DNA of 5,795 nt from UBA668 sp046052275 (lineage in GTDB: Bacteria; Actinomycetota; Acidimicrobiia; Acidimicrobiales; Ilumatobacteraceae): the NCBI GenBank assembly GCA_046052275.1, contig JBJOMQ010000165.1, positions 1-5,795 on the forward strand. The letters run 5' to 3'. The position numbers were made by a program, and so were the translations under genes. Of the stretch, positions 1-4,564 are shown in pieces (positions within the stretch are counted from its first letter, which is position 1; each line of letters opens with the position of its first letter). Below the pieces are notes generated by a model. The model did no database searches. It was given only the letters and a program-made list of their open reading frames with translations, and was not told the origin of the DNA.

Positions 1-413
1 CCGGTGCGCGCCACCCCGATCGACGCCGCCACGCCCGCAGCGGCCGTCACCGCTCCGGCGCGTACCGAGGCCCGCCCGCCCGAACCGCGAGCCACCAGGT
101 GCACGATCCACACCAGCACCCACGGCCACCACGCGAACGCCGCACCCACGAGCGCACTCGAGCGGTAGTGCCCGCCATGCCAGCCGCTCCACGCCACCAG
201 CACCGCCACGCACGCCGTCCACCACGGCATCAGCGCATGCCCGCCGTACTCGAGCGCCGCCAGCACCGCCACCACCAGCGCCACCCACGGCATGTGACTG
301 GTCTCGGGCACGCAGCAGTAGACCGCGAACAGCGTGCAGCCGAGCAGCAGCGGCGTCGCGCCCGGCACGCAGAACAGCGCCGGCACGCGCCCCGCACTCG
401 GTCGACGACCCAC
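1..413 (-). CDS. Unrecognised multi-pass membrane protein, N-terminal part (runs off the left edge)
   Basis: An uninterrupted minus-strand frame runs from a GTG at 413 to the left edge, about 137 codons with no stop. Codons are overwhelmingly G/C-ending from about base 386 on, and the translation is strongly hydrophobic, while the overlapping frames give Arg/His/Cys-rich nonsense. Hydrophobic stretches lie at roughly residues 11-33, 40-56, 63-72, 84-106 and 116-134, so four or five membrane segments are likely. The second half is Trp-rich (WWPWVLVW). A CVPETSH motif follows the first hydrophobic segment. There is no obvious signal peptide or catalytic motif. The start is uncertain: GTG at 413 has a GCGGGG stretch upstream, and GTG at 386 sits at the point where codon bias becomes clean. 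It is divergent from the tyrosine phosphatase across an 88-bp gap, so the two may share a regulatory region. I do not recognise the family and assign no function; a transporter, polymerase or conserved hypothetical are all possible. Confidence 0.65.
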   Translation of the reverse strand, partial: MGRRPSAGRVPALFCVPGATPLLLGCTLFAVYCCVPETSHMPWVALVVAVLAALEYGGHALMPWWTACVAVLVAWSGWHGGHYRSSALVGAAFAWWPWVLVWIVHLVARGSGGRASVRAGAVTAAAGVAASIGVART

Positions 414-486
414 ACGGCAAGTGTGGCACCCCGCAGCAACAAGGTGATCCGCCGATCGACCTCGGCACCGTGTCGAACGGCAGGGG

Positions 487-492
487 TACACT
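487..492 (+). promoter_or_regulatory. Candidate -10 box (TACACT) for a leaderless phosphatase transcript
   Basis: TACACT fits the actinobacterial TANNNT -10 consensus. It ends 9 bases before the GTG start at 502, so transcription would begin at or very near the start codon. No purine-rich ribosome binding site lies between the box and the GTG, which agrees with a leaderless mRNA. There is no convincing -35: the best match is TCGGCA at 462-467 with a long 19-base spacer. This is inference from position and motif only. Confidence 0.4.
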
Positions 493-501
493 CGCCTCGG
501 C

Positions 502-1056
502 GTGGACACAACGGTGGACATCCTCTGCGTGTGCACGTACAACCAGACCCGCTCGGTGCTCATGGCGGCGCTACTCGGCGAGCACCTCCAGCGGGAAGGC
601 GTACGGGCCCGCATCACCGGAGCCGGCACCCGCGCGGGCGGCGGCGCCCCGATGCAGTCCACCGTCGACCTGCTGGCTCGCCGCGGCATCGATGTGCGCG
701 GCCACCGCGGGCGCCCGCTCGACGAGCAACTCGTCGCCGATGCACAGCTCGTCATCACCGCCGAGCAGGCCCACGTCATCGAGATCGCCGGCCAGTGGCC
801 CTCCGCATTCCCGCGCACATTCACACTGCCCGAGCTCGCACGCCGCACCAGCGCAGCCGGCGCACGCGGCACCGACACCATCGAGCAGTGGGTCCGCAGG
901 CTCAACGACGGGCGCAGCGCCGGCCTCGACTACTTCGACGACCCCACCGTCGGCGAGGTCGCCGACCCCACCGGCCGCGACCGCAATACCTGGTCCGAGA
1001 GCTTCGCGTCGATCGACGAGCTCACCCGCCGCATCGCCGAGGCGCTCGCCCGATGA
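502..1056 (+). CDS. Low-molecular-weight protein tyrosine phosphatase
   Basis: A 184-residue cytoplasmic protein starting at GTG 502. The N-terminus carries the LMW-PTP phosphate-binding loop: ILCVCTYNQTRS, with nucleophile Cys11, five residues, then Arg17 and Ser18 (CX5RS). The Asn at position 14 is also typical of the family. A later VITAEQAHV segment (84-92) matches the family's central strand and helix. A DP pair at 155-156 is the likely general acid, although Thr follows where an aromatic residue is common. It is somewhat longer than the usual 140-165 residues; the extra length is an Arg/Ala-rich section at about 97-150. The family removes phosphate from protein tyrosine and, in polysaccharide loci (Wzb, Etp), resets a BY-kinase controlling chain export; related members are arsenate reductases. 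The deacetylase and glycosyltransferase downstream favour the polysaccharide role. The start is supported by the P-loop lying right after it and by a -10-like box immediately upstream. Phosphatase family: sure. Target: unknown. Confidence 0.9.
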   Translation: MDTTVDILCVCTYNQTRSVLMAALLGEHLQREGVRARITGAGTRAGGGAPMQSTVDLLARRGIDVRGHRGRPLDEQLVADAQLVITAEQAHVIEIAGQWPSAFPRTFTLPELARRTSAAGARGTDTIEQWVRRLNDGRSAGLDYFDDPTVGEVADPTGRDRNTWSESFASIDELTRRIAEALAR

Positions 1057-1072
1057 CACGTGCAGGCACCAC

Positions 1073-1078
1073 GGCGGA
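1073..1078 (+). promoter_or_regulatory. Weak ribosome binding site supporting the deacetylase start
   Basis: GGCGGA lies six bases before the ATG at 1085, one mismatch from GGAGGA. It supports that ATG over any upstream start. The frame stays open far upstream, but that part is a shadow of the phosphatase gene. Confidence 0.4.
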
Positions 1079-1084
1079 CAGCGC

Positions 1085-1909
1085 ATGATCGCTCGACGAC
1101 TGGTCAAGGCGCTCAGCCTCGCCACCGATACGGCGCTCGCCCGCACCGACGGCATCACCATCCTCATCTACCACCGCGTCGGCGGCGGCTCCGGCAGCGA
1201 GGTCGACCTCGACCTCGCCACATTCCGCGCCCAGCTCGACCACCTCGCCGCCCACACCGACGTGCTGTCGCTCGACAACGCAGTCGCCGCGCTGGCTCGC
1301 CCTGCATCACCGCCGGCATCGGGCGCCGCCACGCGCCCGCAGGTGGTGATCACCTTCGACGACGGCACCACCGACTTCGCCGAGCACGCCGTACCGGCAC
1401 TCGTCGCTGCCGGCCTGCCCGCCACCCTCTACGCCGCCACGCACTTCGTCGACACCGGCACAGAATTCCCGTGGGGTGCGCCGCCAGCGTCGTGGCAGTC
1501 GCTGCGCGACGCAGCCAGCACAGGGCTCGTCACCATCGGCTCGCACACCCACTCGCACTGGCTGCTCGACCGCACCGACCACGCCACCGTCGCCGACGAT
1601 CTCGATCGCTCGATCGCGCTCATCACCGAGCACATCGGCACTGCGCCGCAGCACTTCGCCTATCCGAAGGCCGTGCTCGGCTCGCCGGCCACCGAGGCGG
1701 CGGTGCGGACCCGCTTCGCCAGCGCCGCCCTCGCCCGCAACCGGCCCAACCGCGCGGGTACCGCCGACCTGCACCGCCTCTGGCGCACTCCCGTGCAGCG
1801 CAGCGACGCACCCTCACACTTCGCAGCCAAGGCCGGCGGCGGCATGCGACTCGAGGGCTCGCTGCGCGACCTCACCGCACGATGGAAGTACCGGGGCCAG
1901 ACGCAGTGA
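1085..1909 (+). CDS. Polysaccharide deacetylase family protein (NodB domain), apparently cytoplasmic
   Basis: A 274-residue protein beginning at ATG 1085, 28 bases after the phosphatase stop. It is a carbohydrate esterase 4/NodB-type enzyme, a metal-dependent hydrolase that removes acetyl groups from N-acetylated sugars. Visible motifs in order: ILIYHRV at 26-32, the usual opening strand; TFDDG at 90-94, with Asp92 the presumed base and Asp93 the metal ligand; SHTHSH at 153-158, giving the HTxxH metal site with His154 and His158; and FAYPK at 191-195, the third motif, where Lys stands in the place often held by aromatic residues followed by Gly. The N-terminus (MIARRLVKALSLATD) is short and amphipathic with no signal peptide or transmembrane helix. 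The enzyme therefore probably works on a sugar nucleotide, lipid-linked sugar or short glycan inside the cell, not on exported polymer or wall. Its end overlaps the next gene by 4 bases, implying translational coupling to the glycosyltransferase. Substrate unknown. Confidence 0.9.
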   Translation: MIARRLVKALSLATDTALARTDGITILIYHRVGGGSGSEVDLDLATFRAQLDHLAAHTDVLSLDNAVAALARPASPPASGAATRPQVVITFDDGTTDFAEHAVPALVAAGLPATLYAATHFVDTGTEFPWGAPPASWQSLRDAASTGLVTIGSHTHSHWLLDRTDHATVADDLDRSIALITEHIGTAPQHFAYPKAVLGSPATEAAVRTRFASAALARNRPNRAGTADLHRLWRTPVQRSDAPSHFAAKAGGGMRLEGSLRDLTARWKYRGQTQ

Positions 1910-3093
1910 CACGTGCCACGCCGAGTCAGCGACGCGAGCGGCCGCTCCTCGTGCACCTCACCACCACCGACATGAGTCTCGACTGGCTGCTCGCACCGCA
2001 ACTGCGCGCCTTCGCCGATGCCGGCTACGACGTCGTCGGGATGTCGGCACCGGGCACCCACGTCGCATCACTCGAGGCATCGGGGATCCGCCACGTCGCG
2101 CTGCCCGCGTTCACCAGATCCACCAACCCGTTCGACGACCTACGCGCTGCGGCGCAGCTGTGGCGGGCGCTCCGCCGCGAGCGGCCCGACATCCTCCACA
2201 CCCACAATCCCAAGCCAGGCATCATCGGCCGCATCATCGGACGACTCGCCGGCGTGCCGCTCGTGGTGAACACCCAGCACGGCCTCTACGCCCAGCCCGG
2301 CGACCACTGGAAGCGACGGCTCCCCGTCTACGCAGCCGAGCGCCTCGCCGCCTCGTTCAGCCACGTCGAGCTCGTCCAGAGCCCAGAGGACGTCGACACG
2401 CTGGTGCGCAGCCTGCGCGTGCCGCGCAGCCGGGTGCGGCTGCTCGGCAACGGCATCGACCTCGACCGCTTCTCGCCGCATGCCGTCGATCCCGGCGCAC
2501 GCACGGCGCTTCGATCGCAGTGGCAGATCGCACCCAACGAAATCGTCGTCGGCCTCGTCGGCCGGCTCGTGCGCGAGAAGGGCATCGTCGAGGTGCTCGA
2601 AGCAGCCCACCTCCTGCGCACACGCGCGGTGCCGGCTCGCATCGTCGTGATCGGACCCGCCGATCCCGGCAAGGCAGATGCCATCGACGACCGGCTCATC
2701 GCCCGCGCCGCCGATGACGGGGTCGTGTTCGCCGGCCGGCGCGACGACATGCCCGAGTGCTACTCGGCCATGGACCTCTACCTCACCGCCAGCTGGCGCG
2801 AGGGCTTCCCGCGCAGCGCGATGGAGGCCGCAGCGATGGGCCTGCCCACCGTCGCCACCGACATCCGCGGCAACCGCCAGGTGGTGCGCCACGACCACAC
2901 CGGCCTGCTCGTTCCCGTGCGGTCACCGCACGCCATTGCCGACGCCGTCGCCGCGCTCATCGAACAGCGGCACCGCTGGCCCTCGCTGTCTGCCGCTGCA
3001 CTCGCGGCCGCCGCCGACGAGTTCGACCAGCGACGCGTCATCGCCCGCACGCTCGACGCATACCGCGGCATCGGCGGCGACGACCGCACCTGA
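1906..3093 (+). CDS. Glycosyltransferase family 4 (GT-B fold)
   Basis: A 395-residue retaining glycosyltransferase of the GT4 type. The N-terminal acceptor-side domain opens with PLLVHLTTTD (13-22) and contains ILHTHNPKPGIIGRI (96-110) and NTQHG (122-126), typical of enzymes acting on membrane-anchored lipid-linked sugars. The C-terminal nucleotide-sugar domain shows LLGNGIDLDRFSP (179-191), the linker GLVGRLVREKG (216-226), and the EX7E signature as EGFPRSAME, Glu299 to Glu307, followed by AAAMGLPTVATD. All of these sit in their expected order and spacing, so the protein looks intact. I chose GTG 1906, which gives a 4-base GTGA overlap with the deacetylase. ATG 1882 in the same frame would add 8 residues and a 28-base overlap; it has no better ribosome site. 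Likely role: adding a hexose or N-acetylhexosamine to an undecaprenyl-linked sugar (PglA/EpsD-like). Donor and acceptor cannot be read from sequence. It is the last gene of its operon in this window. Confidence 0.93.
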   Translation: MTRATPSQRRERPLLVHLTTTDMSLDWLLAPQLRAFADAGYDVVGMSAPGTHVASLEASGIRHVALPAFTRSTNPFDDLRAAAQLWRALRRERPDILHTHNPKPGIIGRIIGRLAGVPLVVNTQHGLYAQPGDHWKRRLPVYAAERLAASFSHVELVQSPEDVDTLVRSLRVPRSRVRLLGNGIDLDRFSPHAVDPGARTALRSQWQIAPNEIVVGLVGRLVREKGIVEVLEAAHLLRTRAVPARIVVIGPADPGKADAIDDRLIARAADDGVVFAGRRDDMPECYSAMDLYLTASWREGFPRSAMEAAAMGLPTVATDIRGNRQVVRHDHTGLLVPVRSPHAIADAVAALIEQRHRWPSLSAAALAAAADEFDQRRVIARTLDAYRGIGGDDRT

Positions 3094-3104
3094 CGACGAC
3101 TCCA

Positions 3105-3118
3105 CGGCGCATGCGCCG
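3105..3118. terminator. 14-bp perfect palindrome between convergent genes, possible bidirectional terminator
   Basis: CGGCGCATGCGCCG is a perfect palindrome in the 42-bp gap between the stops of the glycosyltransferase (3093) and the PglC-like transferase (3136). Folded as RNA it gives a five-pair all-GC stem with a CATG loop on either strand. There is no T-tract on either side, so it is at best a weak or non-canonical terminator. A protein-binding site or chance in GC-rich DNA remain possible. Confidence 0.35.
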
Positions 3119-3135
3119 CGTCGCGGCCCGACCGC

Positions 3136-3792
3136 TCAGTCGACGGGTGCCGGCGGACGGTCGGCCGGCAGCGGATGCATCGTCGCCGTGCCATCGGCGC
3201 TCACACCACGGCGACCCAGCACCATCGGCACCGTGCGCACGATGATGGCCAGGTCGCCGGCAAGCGTCCGCTCGTCGACGTAGCGCACGTCGAGCTCGAG
3301 GCGCTGCGGCCAGTCGACCGCATTGCGGCCGCTCACCTGGGCAAGACCCGTGAGGCCGGGCGTCACCTCGAATCGCCGGTACTCGTCGCCACGGAATCGG
3401 TCCCAGTAGTGCACCGGCAGCGGACGCGGCCCCACCAGCACCATGTCGCCACGGACCAGGTTCCACATCGACGGCAGCTCGTCGAGACTCGTCGACCGGA
3501 GGAACTCACCGAGCCGCGTCAGCCGCTCGGCATCGAACTCGGCGCCCTCGCGCCCTGGAAGCGAATGGCGCATCGTCCTGAACTTGAAGAGCTCGAACGG
3601 GACGCCACCACGACCCAGCCGCTCCTGTCGGAACAGCACGCCGCGGCCCATCGTCAGGCGCACCGCCACCGCCACCGCCAACAGCACGGGTGACAGCGCC
3701 ACGAGCACGATGACTCCCGCCGCCGCCGACACCGCCCGTCTCACCCCGTCACTCGCATTCACCACACCGCTGACCGCCCCCGCCGTGGGCAT
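3136..3792 (-). CDS. PglC-like monotopic phosphoglycosyl transferase (bacterial sugar transferase)
   Basis: A 218-residue protein of the bacterial sugar transferase family, which moves a sugar-1-phosphate from a UDP-sugar to undecaprenyl phosphate and starts glycan assembly on the inner membrane face. Residues about 17-47 form one hydrophobic segment interrupted by Ser34-Pro35, matching the helix-break-helix re-entrant membrane anchor known from PglC. Then come LFRQERLGRGGVPFELFKFRTM (53-74, in two parts around GR), the catalytic Asp104-Glu105 in STSLDELP, MWNLVRGDMVLVGPRPLP (109-126) and the C-terminal VTPGLTGLAQVSGRN (143-157). At about 200 residues with a single anchor it is the small PglC/WbaP-catalytic-domain form, without the extra N-terminal helices of WcaJ. 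I chose ATG 3792, which has AAGGGAG seven bases upstream; GTG 3795 would add one residue. It follows the acetyltransferase with a TGATG junction, so the two are surely cotranslated. The short Pro-rich tail (207-218) is not conserved in what I know of the family. Confidence 0.94.
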   Translation of the reverse strand: MPTAGAVSGVVNASDGVRRAVSAAAGVIVLVALSPVLLAVAVAVRLTMGRGVLFRQERLGRGGVPFELFKFRTMRHSLPGREGAEFDAERLTRLGEFLRSTSLDELPSMWNLVRGDMVLVGPRPLPVHYWDRFRGDEYRRFEVTPGLTGLAQVSGRNAVDWPQRLELDVRYVDERTLAGDLAIIVRTVPMVLGRRGVSADGTATMHPLPADRPPAPVD

Positions 3793-4424
3793 CACCGCGC
3801 TCCCTTCTCGATGCCGCGGGCCGGAATTCCCACCACGGTGGCCGACGCCGCGACATCGTCAGCCACCACTGCCCCACCACCGACCACCGCACCCGCCCCG
3901 ATGCGTCGATTCGGCAGCACCTTCGCCCCCACGCCCACAAGGGCGCCATCGCCCACCTCAACACCGCCGCACAGCACCGCGCCGGGCGCGATGTGCGCAC
4001 ACTCGCCGACCGTGCAGTCATGATCGACACTCGCACGAGAGTTCACCACTGCGCCTCGCCCCAGTACAGCGTCGGCGTTCACCACGGCGCCCGCCATCAC
4101 CGCTGCACCGGCACCGAGACGCGCCGACGGGCTCACCATCGCATGCCGGCTCACGGCGCTCACCAGCACCAGGCCACTCGCCGCCGCGCGCTCGATCAGG
4201 TCGCGCCGCGTGCCATTGTCGCCGACTGCAACGAACACGGCGTCGGCACCACAGGCCGATGCGTGCGCACCGAGATCGTCATCGCTGCCGAGCACCGGCA
4301 CGCCGAGCCCCTCGACAGGAAGGCCATCGCGCGTCACTGCGCCCACCACCTCGTGCCCGCACTCGCGCAGCGACTCGATGCACACCCTGGCGTGGCCGCC
4401 GCCGCCCACCACCAGCACTCTCAT
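3792..4424 (-). CDS. PglD/NeuD-like sugar O-/N-acetyltransferase (left-handed beta-helix)
   Basis: A 210-residue acyltransferase. The N-terminus MRVLVVGGGGHARV (1-14) is the sugar-nucleotide-binding Rossmann-like domain, continuing through VFVAVGDN (63-70). From about 95 to 200 the sequence is a run of hexapeptide repeats (for example ARLGAGAAVMAGAVVNADAV, 101-120), forming the left-handed beta-helix that binds acetyl-CoA. The VDHD at 133-136 places His135 where PglD has its catalytic base, and HIAPGAV (144-150) follows as in that family. PglD acetylates the 4-amino group of UDP-4-amino-sugars; NeuD relatives O-acetylate sialic acid. Being directly upstream of a PglC-like transferase favours the PglD-type role, but no aminotransferase or dehydratase is in view. 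I took ATG 4424, which has GAGGG 10 bases upstream and starts right at the conserved strand; GTG 4469 would add 15 unconserved residues. The stop overlaps the next start (TGATG). Confidence 0.9.
   Translation of the reverse strand: MRVLVVGGGGHARVCIESLRECGHEVVGAVTRDGLPVEGLGVPVLGSDDDLGAHASACGADAVFVAVGDNGTRRDLIERAAASGLVLVSAVSRHAMVSPSARLGAGAAVMAGAVVNADAVLGRGAVVNSRASVDHDCTVGECAHIAPGAVLCGGVEVGDGALVGVGAKVLPNRRIGAGAVVGGGAVVADDVAASATVVGIPARGIEKGAR
3800..3806 (-). promoter_or_regulatory. Ribosome binding site deciding the PglC-like start
   Basis: Read on the minus strand, AAGGGAG lies inside the 3' end of the acetyltransferase gene, seven bases before ATG 3792 and four before GTG 3795. The spacing favours the ATG. 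Confidence 0.6.
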
Positions 4425-4564
4425 CTGCGCGCTGCCCTCATCGTCTGCGCATCTTCCCAGACTGCGCACACGACCGCACGGCTTGCCGCGTCGCGACCGT
4501 CACCACGCCCGCAACCGCGACACCCATGCGCGCTGCGACACAGACGTGCGCGCCGGCACGCCGG
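4425..4564. other. 140-bp intergenic region upstream of the acetyltransferase gene
   Basis: This gap separates the repeat-protein stop from the acetyltransferase start, both on the minus strand. It has the GAGGG ribosome site at 4435-4439 and a small GC inverted repeat at 4553-4564 (CCGGC, two bases, GCCGG) directly after the repeat-protein stop, without a T-tract. No convincing -35/-10 pair was found. The spacing suggests a separate transcription unit for acetyltransferase plus PglC-like gene, but this is not shown. Confidence 0.35.

Noticed and set aside
230..511. Minus-strand frame of 93 codons from a TTG at 511
   Set aside because: Its second half is Arg/Cys/Trp-rich shadow of the membrane protein frame. 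Only its first half looks possibly coding, which is reported as an ambiguity and not as a gene.
470..1084. In-frame upstream extension of the deacetylase
   Set aside because: The frame is open but the translation is Ser/Pro/Thr/Ala-rich nonsense antiphase to the phosphatase gene. The NodB domain and ribosome site fit ATG 1085.
99..1088. Long plus-strand open frame of 329 codons across the left part
   Set aside because: The product is Arg/His/Pro-rich without any domain; it overlaps the membrane protein on the other strand and the phosphatase in another frame, both of which have good codon bias. It is a GC-rich shadow.
1060..1905. In-frame upstream extension of the glycosyltransferase, up to 677 residues in total
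   Set aside because: The added part is Arg/His-rich and a shadow of the deacetylase; the GT4 domain starts after GTG 1906.
2140..2898. Minus-strand open frame of 252 codons opposite the glycosyltransferase
   Set aside because: Antisense shadow of a gene with intact GT4 motifs; no domain, start signal or sensible composition.
3792..4424. Direct repeats of GCC/GCG-rich codons in the acetyltransferase gene as a DNA repeat array
   Set aside because: They are the expected coding trace of hexapeptide repeats, with no fixed DNA unit or spacer as in CRISPR.
4425..4564. Possible promoter or riboswitch upstream of the acetyltransferase gene
   Set aside because: No acceptable -35/-10 pair and no recognisable aptamer; only a ribosome site and a small GC stem can be supported.
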